Counted from the first letter of the stretch, positions 37,851 through 46,692 are shown. The stretch: DNA of 64,000 bases from Arthrobacter globiformis (GCF_030815865.1 NZ_JAUSXI010000001.1:3596001-3660000); one strand, 5' to 3'. The notes: a model not told the origin generated them from the letters alone. Translations and numbers: made by a program.

Positions 37851-38080
37851 CTAGTCAAAGGCGTCGGCGGCGGCTGCGTCGGAAGGTTTACCGAAACGCT
37901 TCTGAGCCGCTTGCCGGGTGACGCCGAGGACCTTGCAATCTCTGTCCATGAGGCGCCGTCTTGGCGGGCCAGATTGACATATGCGTGCAGCCGGGCCTCT
38001 TCCTGCTTGAGCGCCTTCAGCGGCCAGCGGATGGCTTCGAGGGAGTCGTGGCCTGAAGGCGGGGCTTTGTCGTTCCCGGA
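37851..38080 (-). pseudogene. Helix-turn-helix protein fragment, frameshifted
   Basis: Two frames join into EAIRWPLKALKQEEARLHAY, then LARQDGASWTEIAR, then VLGVTRQAAQKRFGKPSD. This is a clear helix-turn-helix, with a one-base loss near 37935. No start codon is found downstream of an in-frame TAG at 38081, so the N-terminus is gone too. The stop lies 14 bases before the DUF6221-like gene. Confidence 0.6.
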
Positions 38081-38129
38081 CTATTGCTTGCGCCGAAGCA
38101 CCCGTTGGTTCCAGTACTGACGAGCCGAA

Positions 38130-38156
38130 ACCCCTGCGCCGGTGGGGCGCAGGGGT
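38130..38156 (-). terminator. Terminator of the sugar-catabolic operon
   Basis: ACCCCTGCGCC pairs with GGCGCAGGGGT across a 5-base loop, 42 bases past the stop of the last gene in the cluster. Outer bases CGAA/TTCG could extend it. Confidence 0.7.
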
Positions 38157-38197
38157 GCGGTTCGCCTGAGGGGCCACAACTGTACGTTCGCAATGTG

Positions 38198-39247
38198 TCA
38201 GCCCGCCGCCTGCAGCGCCACCCGCACCGGTTCCCCGGACTGCAGCGATGCCTGGGCAGCGTCGGCCACCATGGACGCTGCGAGCGCGTCCTCCGGTGTG
38301 CACGGATTCTGCCGCTGCCCCAGCACTACTTCCACGAAGGCCGCCATCTCGGCACGGTATGCCGTGTGGAACCGCTCGGCGAACGTCATGTGCGGCGGCC
38401 CGGCCGGGAAACCGACCCCGGGCTCGGCAGAAGACATCGCCATCTGCTCATCCATCCCCACCATGACGGACCCGGCGGACCCCTGGAGTTCCAGCCGGAC
38501 ATCATGGCCTGCCCCGTTGTAGCGGGTGGCCGAGACCGTTCCGACGCTGCCGTCGTCGAACGTCACCACAGCCAGCGCGGTATCGACATCGCCGACGGCA
38601 CCGATTGCGGGATCACCGTTGTTGGACCCCTTGGCGAAAACCTCCACGATTTCCTTGCCGGTGAGCCACCGGAGGATGTCGAAGTCGTGGACGGAGCAAT
38701 CGCGGAAGAGCCCGCCGGACGTCGCGAGGAACTCCACAGGCGGCGGCGTCATGTCGCATGTGACCGCCCTGACCATGTGGAGCCATCCCAGCTCCCTGGC
38801 GTCGAAGGCGCGCTTGGCCTCCAGGTACCCCGGATCGAACCGGCGCTGGTGGCCGATCTGCACAGTTCCTCCCGTGGTCCGGATGTGGTCGAGCACGGGC
38901 AGTGATTCCTCAACGTTCACAGCCACAGGCTTTTCGCAGAACACCGGGATTCCGGCGTCCACGCCGGCCCTGATCAGGCCCGGATGCGTGGCTGTTCCGG
39001 TGGCAATGACCAGACCGTCGATGCCGGAGTCAAGCAAAGCTCCGACGGAGGGCAGGAACTCGGCACCAATTCCGCCGGCCAAGGAGCGTGCGTGCTCTTC
39101 GGCAACGTCGGTCAGCTTGAGGTGAACCGAGATGCCCTGCGGCTTCATCAACTCATTCAGGCCAGTGATGTTCCGGGCGTGCATCGCGCCGATCCGGCCG
39201 ACGCCCACAAGTCCAAGAGTTACTTCTTGCTTGCCGCTCCTTGTCAC
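38198..39247 (-). CDS. Gfo/Idh/MocA-family oxidoreductase
   Basis: The 349-residue NAD(P)-dependent dehydrogenase has Rossmann motif GLVGVGRIGAMHA near residue 12. VFCEKPVAVNVEES contains the EKP motif, and GGLFRDCSVHDFDILRWL contains the catalytic Asp/His. This is the pattern of myo-inositol 2-dehydrogenase (IolG) and related polyol dehydrogenases. GTG at 39247 is the start, seven bases after the ABC ATPase stop; AAGGAG lies inside the coding start. It is the last gene of a six-gene operon with a sugar importer, so it probably oxidises the imported sugar or polyol. Confidence 0.85.
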   Translation of the reverse strand: MTRSGKQEVTLGLVGVGRIGAMHARNITGLNELMKPQGISVHLKLTDVAEEHARSLAGGIGAEFLPSVGALLDSGIDGLVIATGTATHPGLIRAGVDAGIPVFCEKPVAVNVEESLPVLDHIRTTGGTVQIGHQRRFDPGYLEAKRAFDARELGWLHMVRAVTCDMTPPPVEFLATSGGLFRDCSVHDFDILRWLTGKEIVEVFAKGSNNGDPAIGAVGDVDTALAVVTFDDGSVGTVSATRYNGAGHDVRLELQGSAGSVMVGMDEQMAMSSAEPGVGFPAGPPHMTFAERFHTAYRAEMAAFVEVVLGQRQNPCTPEDALAASMVADAAQASLQSGEPVRVALQAAG

Positions 39248-39254
39248 GGCTGCC

Positions 39255-40181
39255 CTACGCCGATGCCCGGCCGGTGTCGGCCTTGGAGTCAGCCACGCCG
39301 GCGACCTCGGCCTGGACTTCCTTGACGACGTCGGTGTGGCCGCCGAGCTGTTCGAGTTCGTGGGCGAGCTCTGCCAGTTCGGCGCCGCCGGCCATTTGGG
39401 CGGTGAGTTCGTCGATGGTGATGTCCTTTTTGTCGTAGTAGCCGATGGAGCGGCCGCGCTTGAGCAGCAGGAACCGGTCGCCCACAGGGAAGGCGTGGTG
39501 CGGGTTGTGGGTGATGAAGATGACGCCCAGCCCCCTGTCGCGGGCCTGCAGGATATACCGGAGCACCACACCGGACTGCTTCACACCCAGCGCTGCGGTG
39601 GGCTCGTCCAGGATGAGCACCTTCGCGCCGAAGTACACGGCGCGGGCGATCGCGACGCACTGGCGCTCACCGCCGGAAAGCTGGCCGATGGGCTGCTCAA
39701 CATCGCGCAGGTCGATGCCCATGTCCGCCAGTTCCTTCTTGGTGATGTCCTTCATCTTCTGGACATCCAGGCTCTTGAACGGGCCAAAGCCCGTGGTCAG
39801 CTCGGAGCCGAGGAAGAAGTTGCGCCAGATGGGCATCAGGGGAACGACTGCGAGATCCTGGTAGACGGTGGCGATGCCGGCATCCAAGGCGTCACGGGGC
39901 GAATCGAATTTCCGCTCCTCGCCCATGATGTGGAGGACGCCTTCGTCGTGCTGGTGCAGGCCGGCGATGATCTTGATCAGCGTGGACTTGCCCGCGCCGT
40001 TGTCCCCGAGCACGCAGGTCACCCTGCCGTTGTCCACGGCCATCGTGACGTCCGTGAGAGCGACGATGTTGCCGTAGTGCTTGCCCACGCTCTCCAGCGA
40101 GAGCAGGTGCACCGGGGTGTGGGTCAGCGGGTCCTTCTCGTCCCTGAGGAGTTCCTGCTGGTCGATTTGTTTGGCGTCCAT
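39255..40181 (-). CDS. Sugar ABC importer ATP-binding protein (single domain)
   Basis: The 308-residue ATPase has Walker [10 protein letters not shown], signature [15 protein letters not shown], Walker [12 protein letters not shown] and switch FITHN. It is a single-ABC-domain version of the CUT2 sugar importers, which usually carry two fused domains, so a homodimer is likely (FrcA type). A C-terminal Glu/Ala-rich tail of about 40 residues follows. It is flanked by the permease (5 bases apart) and the dehydrogenase. Confidence 0.9.
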   Translation of the reverse strand: MDAKQIDQQELLRDEKDPLTHTPVHLLSLESVGKHYGNIVALTDVTMAVDNGRVTCVLGDNGAGKSTLIKIIAGLHQHDEGVLHIMGEERKFDSPRDALDAGIATVYQDLAVVPLMPIWRNFFLGSELTTGFGPFKSLDVQKMKDITKKELADMGIDLRDVEQPIGQLSGGERQCVAIARAVYFGAKVLILDEPTAALGVKQSGVVLRYILQARDRGLGVIFITHNPHHAFPVGDRFLLLKRGRSIGYYDKKDITIDELTAQMAGGAELAELAHELEQLGGHTDVVKEVQAEVAGVADSKADTGRASA

Positions 40182-40186
40182 GGTGT

Positions 40187-41242
40187 TCAGCCCTTACTTG
40201 AGTCTGCGCGACGCTTGACGATCAGGTTCACGATGGTGGCCAGGAGCAGCATCAGGCCCAGGAAGAACTTGAACCAATCCGGGTTCCACTGTGCGTACAC
40301 GATGCCCTTGTTCGCCATGCCGAAGATGAAGGCGCCGATCGCGCCGCCCACAGCGGATCCGTAGCCTCCCGTCAGCAGGCACCCCCCGATCACGGCGGCG
40401 ATGATGTACAGGAATTCGTTGCCCACGCCTTCGCCGGACTGCACGGCGTCAAAGGCGAACAGGTTGTGCATGCCCAGGATCCAGCCGCAGAAGCCGACGG
40501 CCATGAAAAGGCCGATCTTGGTGGCTTTGACGGGAACACCCACGGCGCGGGCGGCGTTCGCATCGCCGCCGACGGCGAAGATCCAGTTGCCCACCTTGGT
40601 GCGCAGCAGTACCCAGGACGCCACGGCAACCAGGGCGATCCAGATGAAGACCGTGTTATTGACATCCACCCCGGCGATGTTCACCGAGGAGGCAAAGATG
40701 GCCCGGGCCGCCTGGTAACCGTCCATGCTGGAAATGGACGGGGAGGACACGCCGCCGCCGATCATGCGGGTCAGGCCAAGGTTGAGGCCGGTCAGCATCA
40801 GGAACGTTGCGAGGGTGACGATGAAGCTCGGCAGCTTGGTCTTCATCAAAATCCAGCCGTTGATGTACCCGATGCCGAGCGAGACCACGAGGGCCAGGAC
40901 TACTCCGACCCAGACGTTCATGCTGAAGTACCAGCTGAACATCGAGGCCGTGAGGGCGGAACTGATGACTGCGACGCCTGTGGAGAGATCGAACTCGCCG
41001 CCGATCATCAGCAGCGACACGCCCACCGCCATGATGCCGATGGTGGAGCTGCCATAAAGGACGGTGGCGAAGGCGTTCGGCTGCGTAAAAGTCTGGGAAA
41101 CCGAAGCGAAAAACACGAACAAAACGATCGCCCCGACGAGGGCGCCTACCTCAGGGCGGCCGAGCAGTTTCTGCAGCGGGTTCCGCTTGCCGACCCGCTC
41201 GTCAGTCACCGCAGGCTTTGTAATGGTCTGGGTCATGGTCAT
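40187..41242 (-). CDS. Sugar ABC importer permease (CUT2/RbsC family)
   Basis: The 351-residue protein has eight to ten membrane helices. [19 protein letters not shown] (in part) is the conserved RbsC motif near residue 75, and [14 protein letters not shown] marks the ATPase-coupling loop. ATG at 41242 has AGGAG eight bases upstream; the frame is open further but unrelated. It forms a transporter with the neighbouring ATPase and binding lipoprotein. Confidence 0.92.
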   Translation of the reverse strand: MTMTQTITKPAVTDERVGKRNPLQKLLGRPEVGALVGAIVLFVFFASVSQTFTQPNAFATVLYGSSTIGIMAVGVSLLMIGGEFDLSTGVAVISSALTASMFSWYFSMNVWVGVVLALVVSLGIGYINGWILMKTKLPSFIVTLATFLMLTGLNLGLTRMIGGGVSSPSISSMDGYQAARAIFASSVNIAGVDVNNTVFIWIALVAVASWVLLRTKVGNWIFAVGGDANAARAVGVPVKATKIGLFMAVGFCGWILGMHNLFAFDAVQSGEGVGNEFLYIIAAVIGGCLLTGGYGSAVGGAIGAFIFGMANKGIVYAQWNPDWFKFFLGLMLLLATIVNLIVKRRADSSKG

Positions 41243-41298
41243 TGAAATACTCCTTGCTGCCGGGCCCGGCGGTCCCGCCGGGCCCGGGTGGCGGAATG

Positions 41299-42294
41299 CT
41301 AGCGGATACCCTGCTGGGCGAAAGTGAGGGCGTTGGCCGCCCCGGCCTTGTCCACGATGGTGGGGCCGGTCAGGACGGGCTGGCCGCCGCCAAGCTTGAA
41401 GCCGCCGCGCTTGACCTGCCACAGTGCGTCCACCGAGCCGTAGCCCTGGAGCCACGGCTGCTGGTCAACTGTGAATTCAACGGCGCCGTCGGCAATCTTC
41501 TGGGCGAGGTCGGCATTCATGTCAAAGGAGGCCACTTTTGCCTTGCTGCCGGCGGTGGCCACCGCCTTGAGGATGGTCAGCGTGTAGGGCGCACCCAGCC
41601 CAATAACGACGTCGGCGTCAGAAGTGGCCTGCAGTTTGGCTGTCACGGTGGAGGACACCTGGGTCATGTCGGTGCCCTGCACGTACAGGATCTCGGAGGC
41701 CGGAACCTTCGCTTTCACGCCTGCGCAGCGGGCTTCGAGGCCGACGTGGCCCTGTTCCTGGATGACGCAGATGGCGTGCTTGAGTCCGAGGGAGTTGAGC
41801 TTGTCTCCCGCGGCTTCGCCGGCGAGTTTTTCATTTGAGCCGAAGTGCGTGAACGCACCCAGCTGGGCCGACACGGACTCGCCGGCATTGAGGCTGACCA
41901 CAGGGATGCCGGCCTCGGTCGCCTTCTTCAGCGCGTCCTTCAACGCATCGGGCTTGGCCAGGGTCACTGCGATGCCGTCCACCTTCTGGTCTACGGCCTG
42001 TTGGATCAGCTGTGCCTGACGGCCGCCTTCCGGGTCCGAGGTGTACAGCAGCTCCACGTTGTCCTTGGCCGCGGCTTCCTCAGCGCCCTTGCGGACGATG
42101 TCCCAGAAGGTGTCACCGGGAGCGGCATGCGTGATCAGGGCCACCTTGATACGTGGCGTCGAGGCGGCCTGCCCGCCGGCTCCGGCGTTCGAGTTCTCTT
42201 CCGGCCTGCCGCCGCTGGACGAACAGGCGCTGAGAGCCATCATCGGCACAACGGCGGCTACCAGGGCCGCCCTCCGCCATGAAAATTTCTTCAC
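41299..42294 (-). CDS. Sugar ABC importer substrate-binding lipoprotein
   Basis: The 331-residue protein begins VKKFSWRRAALVAAVVPMMA with lipobox LSACSS. Mature residues fold as periplasmic-binding type I (IKVALITHAAPGDTFWDIVRKGAEEAA; DGIAVTLAKPD; VDQQPWLQGYG). The group binds pentoses, hexoses or inositols; the ligand is not predictable here. GTG at 42294 has AGGAGA about seven bases upstream. A perfect -35 and a 16-bp palindrome lie in its promoter. Confidence 0.9.
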   Translation of the reverse strand: MKKFSWRRAALVAAVVPMMALSACSSSGGRPEENSNAGAGGQAASTPRIKVALITHAAPGDTFWDIVRKGAEEAAAKDNVELLYTSDPEGGRQAQLIQQAVDQKVDGIAVTLAKPDALKDALKKATEAGIPVVSLNAGESVSAQLGAFTHFGSNEKLAGEAAGDKLNSLGLKHAICVIQEQGHVGLEARCAGVKAKVPASEILYVQGTDMTQVSSTVTAKLQATSDADVVIGLGAPYTLTILKAVATAGSKAKVASFDMNADLAQKIADGAVEFTVDQQPWLQGYGSVDALWQVKRGGFKLGGGQPVLTGPTIVDKAGAANALTFAQQGIR

Positions 42295-42345
42295 CGAAAA
42301 TCTCCTTTGATTCGGGTTCCGGCCGTGCCACGCCGCACCGGCCGG

Positions 42346-42357
42346 GATATTGATATC
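42346..42357. promoter_or_regulatory. Inverted repeat near the binding-protein transcription start
   Basis: GATAT-TG-ATATC overlaps the predicted start region of the minus-strand promoter (about 42355). Position fits a repressor site. Confidence 0.35.
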
Positions 42358-42361
42358 TCTG

Positions 42362-42390
42362 ATCATCGTGACTCGGATCACTATTGTCAA
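42362..42390 (-). promoter_or_regulatory. Promoter of the ABC importer genes
   Basis: TTGACA (42385-42390) is followed by 17 bases and then GATGAT (42362-42367) on the minus strand. The predicted start lies about 60 bases before the lipoprotein GTG. It would allow the importer genes to be transcribed separately from the two upstream enzymes. Confidence 0.6.
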
Positions 42391-42395
42391 TGTTT

Positions 42396-42411
42396 GTCCT
42401 AACATTAGGAC
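42396..42411. promoter_or_regulatory. Perfect 16-bp palindrome upstream of importer promoter
   Basis: GTCCTAACATTAGGAC lies directly upstream of the -35 element, between the isomerase stop (42433) and the importer. It is a typical dimer site in position for an activator or looping repressor, and it differs from the CTAGATCGTTCTAG sites near the LacI gene. Confidence 0.55.
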
Positions 42412-42432
42412 GATATTAGTTTTGCTTTCTGG

Positions 42433-43227
42433 CTAGTTGGCGGTGAAGGCGCGCCGGAACGCCGACAGGGCGTTGTCCCCGGCGGCGAGTCCAGCTCCGC
42501 CTGACGCCCCTGCTTCCAAGCCAATGACGCCGGCATAGCCGATGTCGGCGAGCGCCGTGGCGACGGCGCTGTAGTTAATCTCCCCTGTTCCGGGCTCGAA
42601 CCTCCCTGGAACGTCGGCCACCTGGATTTCCCCGATCCACGGCAGGGCGCCGCGGACCAGTTCAATCAGGTTTCCTTCGCCGATTTGGGCGTGGTACAGA
42701 TCCAGCATCATCCTCACGTGCGGGTGGTCGGCTGCGGACACCAGCGCCTGAGTGTCCTTCGCCCGCGCCAACGGGATGCCCGGATGGTCCAGAACCGTGT
42801 TGAGGTTCTCAAGCGCAAAGACCACACCGTGCCGCTCCCCTAGCCTGCCCAGGCGCTCCAGGGTGCGGAGGCCGGTCAGCCACATCTGGCCGGTGGAGCG
42901 GTGGACGGGCCGCACGGCAACTCCGCCGTCGCCCAGTTCCGCCGGATGGACGACCATGCGCTCAACACCCAGCTCAAGCGCCGTCGGGATGAGTTTCTCT
43001 GCCGATTCGATCACCCGGTCCGCACTGTCGGGGTCAATGACACTGCCCCCGAAGTAGCCGCTCATAGAGGAAAACCGGGCACCTGTTGCCGCCAGTCCAG
43101 CAATGTCGCGGTTCCGCGTGTCCCAGAGTTCCACCTCGAACCCCTGCTCATGAATGCGCTGCACCCGCTCGACGAGTGGTAACTCGCCGTAAATCATTTC
43201 GGCGCATGCCGCCAGCCGGAAGCTCAT
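42433..43227 (-). CDS. Hydroxypyruvate-isomerase-like TIM-barrel protein
   Basis: The 264-residue sugar isomerase/epimerase has FVELWDTR-type start FEVELWDTRNRD, and metal-site pieces FALENLNTV, MMLDLYHAQIGEGNL and IQVADVPGRFEPGTGEINY. The last two are signature blocks of hydroxypyruvate isomerase (Hyi) and related tartronate/erythrose enzymes. It overlaps the upstream dehydrogenase by four bases (ATGA). In context it may isomerise the oxidised sugar product. Confidence 0.85.
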   Translation of the reverse strand: MSFRLAACAEMIYGELPLVERVQRIHEQGFEVELWDTRNRDIAGLAATGARFSSMSGYFGGSVIDPDSADRVIESAEKLIPTALELGVERMVVHPAELGDGGVAVRPVHRSTGQMWLTGLRTLERLGRLGERHGVVFALENLNTVLDHPGIPLARAKDTQALVSAADHPHVRMMLDLYHAQIGEGNLIELVRGALPWIGEIQVADVPGRFEPGTGEINYSAVATALADIGYAGVIGLEAGASGGAGLAAGDNALSAFRRAFTAN

Positions 43228-44360
43228 GCGCCCGACCCCGTGAGATGCACTCCCGTGAGCTGCAGCTCGGGCTCAGCCGCTTGCAGACGCGCCACAGCCG
43301 AAACGTCCACCGGGAGGCCGGTCTCGTGAGACCGGATCGCCGCCAGCGCCACTGCGAGCGCATTACGGGCATCGACGCCGCCCGGAGCCGACGTCCCAAC
43401 CGGCGCATGCCCCGCCCGACGGGCCGCAATGCCGTCGACGAAGCAGGCAAGTTCGGCCGTATAGGCGTCATGGAAGAGGTCGATGTTCAGCCGCACGGTG
43501 TCCGAGGCAATGCCCGCGGCGGTATAGCTCACGGCGCTTGATGCCTGCGGACCGCCGGCGGTCACCATACCGGCAGATCCGAACACTTCACCCCGCACGT
43601 CGTAGCCATACAGGGCGTTGAAGTTGGCTTCGGCCACCGCGATGGCCCCGTTGCTGTAGGTCACGGTGACCACGGCCGTATCCAACAGCCCGGCGGCTTT
43701 CGCGTCCGGCGCCACCAGGGCATCAGCCACCGCGTGCACCTTCACCGGCACCGCACCCGGGTTCAGCCAGTTCAGGGTGTCGAAGTCATGGATCAGCGTT
43801 TCCAGGAAGATCGTTCCGGGTGGGATCCGCTCCGGGGAGGCGATTCCGGCCGCGGTGCCCGGGTCTCGAGTGAGGGACCGCAACAGCTGCGGGGTGCCCA
43901 CGGCGCCGTCGTCAATCATCTTCCTGGCGGCAGCGAAGTCCGCCGCGAAGCGCCGGTTGAAGCCAAACTGGAGGCTGACCCCGGCGGCGGCTGCAGCGGC
44001 CAGCGCCTCATCCAGTTCTTCGACAGTGCGGCCGCCCGGCTTTTCGCAGAACACATCCTTCCCGGCCCGGGCCGCAGCTGCGATAAGACCGGAATGAAAC
44101 CTTGCCGGCGATGCCACCAGGACCGCGTCAATGTCGGGGTCATTGATCACGTCCGCCGGATCAGCGGTAATCCGGGCCACGCCGAGCTTGGCGGCCAGGG
44201 CCTCGGCGGCGGGAAGGGCGGGGTCAGCGATGGCATCCAGCCGTGAGTTGGGAATCCGGCGCGCCACCGAGTCGGCATGGAAGGCGCCGATCCAGCCGGC
44301 TCCAATCAGGCCGAGGCGGACGGGGTGGTTGTCAGGGGCCGGTTGCTGGACATAGGGCAT
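43224..44360 (-). CDS. Gfo/Idh/MocA-family dehydrogenase (inositol 2-dehydrogenase-like)
   Basis: The 378-residue enzyme has GLIGAGWIGAFHADS near residue 17, DVFCEKPGGRTVEE with the EKP motif, and FLETLIHDFDTLNWL with the catalytic Asp-His pair. It resembles IolG and IolW dehydrogenases. RBS AGAGGA lies seven bases before the ATG. It is the first gene of the operon and is divergent from a LacI regulator; two candidate operators lie between them. Confidence 0.86.
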   Translation of the reverse strand: MPYVQQPAPDNHPVRLGLIGAGWIGAFHADSVARRIPNSRLDAIADPALPAAEALAAKLGVARITADPADVINDPDIDAVLVASPARFHSGLIAAAARAGKDVFCEKPGGRTVEELDEALAAAAAAGVSLQFGFNRRFAADFAAARKMIDDGAVGTPQLLRSLTRDPGTAAGIASPERIPPGTIFLETLIHDFDTLNWLNPGAVPVKVHAVADALVAPDAKAAGLLDTAVVTVTYSNGAIAVAEANFNALYGYDVRGEVFGSAGMVTAGGPQASSAVSYTAAGIASDTVRLNIDLFHDAYTAELACFVDGIAARRAGHAPVGTSAPGGVDARNALAVALAAIRSHETGLPVDVSAVARLQAAEPELQLTGVHLTGSGA

Positions 44361-44383
44361 GGTGCAATCCTCTTTTCAGGCTT

Positions 44384-44397
44384 CTAGATCGTTCTAG
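44384..44397. promoter_or_regulatory. Candidate LacI-family operator O1
   Basis: CTAGA-TCGT-TCTAG is an inverted repeat around a central CG, in the style of LacI/GalR operators. It lies 24 bases upstream of the dehydrogenase start. A second copy occurs 48 bases further along. Confidence 0.65.
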
Positions 44398-44431
44398 TAA
44401 AATGATGGTGGCACAGTTTTTAGCCATCTGT

Positions 44432-44445
44432 CTAGATCGTTCTAT
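44432..44445. promoter_or_regulatory. Candidate LacI-family operator O2
   Basis: CTAGATCGTTCTAT repeats 13 of 14 bases of O1 and lies 24 bases before the regulator ATG. With O1 it forms a 48-bp direct pair, suitable for co-operative repression of both divergent promoters. Confidence 0.65.
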
Positions 44446-44469
44446 AGACTGCTGGCAGCAAGGAGGCAC

Positions 44470-45469
44470 ATGACTGAACAGCAACGGCGCCCCACCCTGA
44501 TGGACGTAGCCCAAGCGGCCGGCGTATCACGGGCCCTGGTTTCCATCGTGATGCGCGGCGCCCCCGGCGCAGCCGTTGCCACGAGGCAGAAAGTGCTGGA
44601 CGCCGCAAACGAACTTGGCTACCGGCCCGACAGCCGTGCCCGGTTGCTGCGCAGTACCCGGACCAAACTCCTGGGCCTCAGCTTCTCCACGGCGCATGCG
44701 TTCCACGCCGAAATTGTGGACGCCGCGTACGCCGAGGCCAGCGCCAAGGGCTACGAACTCGCACTGGGCGGCGTCACCAGCGGCAGGCCGGAAGCGCGGA
44801 CCATCGAGGCCCTGCTGGATTTCGGGTCCGAGGCGCTGATCCTGATCTCACCCACGCTCAGCAGCGACGAACTGGCCCGATACGCCGGCCAGGTGCCGGT
44901 GGTGAGCCTCCTCCGCAACGACGTCGGCGAACGCACCGACTCCGTGAGCAGTGACGATTACGAGGGCATTCGGATGGCGGTGGAACACCTCGTGTGCCTG
45001 GGACAACCGGCGGATCGTCCATATCGACGGCGGCACCGCGGTCTCCGCCGAACCGCGCCGGTCTGCCTTCCGGGCGGAGATGGAACGCCGCGGCCTGGAG
45101 CCGGCCATCATTGCTGGCGGCGCGATGGAGGAAGACGGGATGACTGCCGGCAATGCCCTCGGCCTGGACATGCCGACAGCCGTCATTGCCTTCAATGACA
45201 GGTCAGCCCTGGGACTCATCGAGAGCCTCCGGGCGCAGGGCCTAAAGGTCCCGGCAGATGTGTCAGTGCTGGGCTACGACGACAGCATGTTCGCGCGGCT
45301 CAGCTATGTGCAACTGTCCTCGATCAGCCAGGACGCTCCGCTGCTTGCCGCCGCGGCCGTGGACCGCGCTGTGGCCCGAATTGAGGGAACGCAGCCGCCC
45401 GGGCATGTTGTACGGACCCCGCACCTGGTTGCGCGCAGGACCACGGCGGCTCCCGCTGCCGGCGGGTAG
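44470..45469 (+). pseudogene. LacI-family transcriptional regulator, frameshifted
   Basis: The N-terminal helix-turn-helix RPTLMDVAQAAGVSRALVSI is intact and preceded by AAGGAGG. The periplasmic-binding-like effector domain is coherent to EGIRMAVEHLV near 44995. It then requires a shift to continue as NRRIVHIDGGTAVSAEPRR through to VSVLGYDDSMFARLSYVQLSSI. Without the shift the protein ends at 45198. The expected junction is LGHNRRIVHIDGG, so about two bases are missing near 45005. It is either a mutation that derepresses the operon or a sequencing error. Confidence 0.82.
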
Positions 45470-45496
45470 TCGCCGGCGCCAGGAATTTGCCTCAAA

Positions 45497-45982
45497 CTAG
45501 GAATTTGCCTCGACGGTCAGCCCGGCGTCAGCTCCGGCCACAATGGCGCTAGTTTCAGGCGACGCGAAGCGCTTGGCCAACTCCCGGACCACCGCCTGGA
45601 GTTCCTGGCGGAGCCGATCCGGGTCGATGGATGCCGCGGCCAGGACCGACCGCTCCATGTCTGCTGCAGCCATTACAGCTTCGGTGCCGCGCTCCGTGAG
45701 CGATACGACGTGGCTGCGCCGGTCCGAAGTGCTGCGCTGGCGCACGATGTGCCCGTGCGACTCCAGACGGCTCAGCGTCTTGCCCATGGTCTGGGCCTGC
45801 ACCCGGACGAGCTGGGCCAACTGCGCCTGCGTCATGGGGCCGCTATTGTAGAGCACCTCGATGGCGATGACGCCGGCATGGGTCAGCCCAATGGCGCCCA
45901 GCTTCTCGTTCCAGGAGTGCTCCACAAGGCGGGCCGCCGTGGACAAGAGGCGCCCCGTGGGCCAGCGATCCATATCAGGCAT
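45497..45982 (-). CDS. MarR-family transcriptional regulator
   Basis: The 161-residue winged-helix protein has a recognition region MTQAQLAQLVRVQAQTMGKTLSRLES and a wing RQRSTSDRRSHVVSLTERG. The length and dimerisation helices are typical. ATG at 45982 lies directly after a minus-strand TATACT, so the mRNA may be leaderless. It is divergent from bcp with an inverted repeat ACTAA-N6-TTAGT between them, suggesting self-control and perhaps control of bcp. Confidence 0.88.
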   Translation of the reverse strand: MPDMDRWPTGRLLSTAARLVEHSWNEKLGAIGLTHAGVIAIEVLYNSGPMTQAQLAQLVRVQAQTMGKTLSRLESHGHIVRQRSTSDRRSHVVSLTERGTEAVMAAADMERSVLAAASIDPDRLRQELQAVVRELAKRFASPETSAIVAGADAGLTVEANS

Positions 45983-45989
45983 ACCACCA

Positions 45990-46011
45990 AGTATAACTAA
46001 GCCTGATTAGT
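45990..46011. promoter_or_regulatory. MarR promoter and candidate operator
   Basis: TATACT (minus strand, 45990-45995) abuts ACTAA-GCCTGA-TTAGT (45996-46011), a perfect 5-6-5 inverted repeat. A further ACTAAGC lies at about 46030 toward bcp. Confidence 0.5.
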
Positions 46012-46068
46012 ACCCGATACGAAGCCTCACTAAGCTGAAATGTCCTGCACGAAAACAAGGAGACAACG

Positions 46069-46545
46069 TTGGCTGAAAAACTTACGCCGGGCGACACCGC
46101 CCCCGGCTTCACACTGAAGGATGCAACGGGAGCAGACGTCAGCCTCAGCGACTTCCGCGGCCGGAACACCATAGTTTATTTCTACCCGGCCGCCGCCACG
46201 CCCGGATGCACCAAGCAGGCCTGCGACTTCCGGGACAGCCTGGCATCGCTTCAGGCTGCCGGCTACGAAGTGCTTGGGATCTCGCCTGACCCGGTGGGCA
46301 AGCTGGCGAGCTTTGCCGACACCGAGGGCCTAACCTTTCCCCTGCTGTCGGACGAAGACCACGCCGTTGCCGAGGCATACGCCGCGTGGGGCGAGAAGAA
46401 GAACTACGGCCGGACCTACGAGGGCCTCATCCGCTCCACCGTGGTGGTGGACCCGGCCGGCAAAGTCGCCGTGGCCCAGTACAACGTCCGGGCCACCGGG
46501 CACGTCGCCAAGCTGCGCAAGGACCTGAAACTCGCGGACGCCTGA
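46069..46545 (+). CDS. bcp: Thioredoxin-dependent peroxiredoxin (Bcp/PrxQ)
   Basis: The 158-residue peroxidase reduces hydrogen and alkyl peroxides with thioredoxin. Peroxidatic Cys is in TPGCTKQACDF and the resolving Cys follows five residues later, as in PrxQ. FYPAAATPGC is a slight variant of the usual YPKDDTPGC. TTG at 46069 is the start, with AAGGAG six bases upstream. It is divergent from the MarR gene. Confidence 0.93.
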   Translation: MAEKLTPGDTAPGFTLKDATGADVSLSDFRGRNTIVYFYPAAATPGCTKQACDFRDSLASLQAAGYEVLGISPDPVGKLASFADTEGLTFPLLSDEDHAVAEAYAAWGEKKNYGRTYEGLIRSTVVVDPAGKVAVAQYNVRATGHVAKLRKDLKLADA

Positions 46546-46692
46546 CAACCCGGGCCCGCGCCGGACAACACTGTCCAGCGAAACCGGCGCCTGCCGCAAG
46601 ACCGCACAGGTGACGGTACAATTGAGGCTGGCATCCGCCGTCGTACTTTTCCTGCTGCTTATACCGGCACGGAACGCACCAGGCGGAGCCGG

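Noticed and set aside
34540..38160. Search for a duplicated tRNA-Lys 3' end as attR
   Set aside because: No second copy of the T-arm or anticodon-arm sequence was seen, so element boundaries were not assigned.
46553..46592. Possible terminator after bcp
   Set aside because: The GCGCCGG/CCGGCGC pairing is weak, has a long loop and lacks a T-run; not called.
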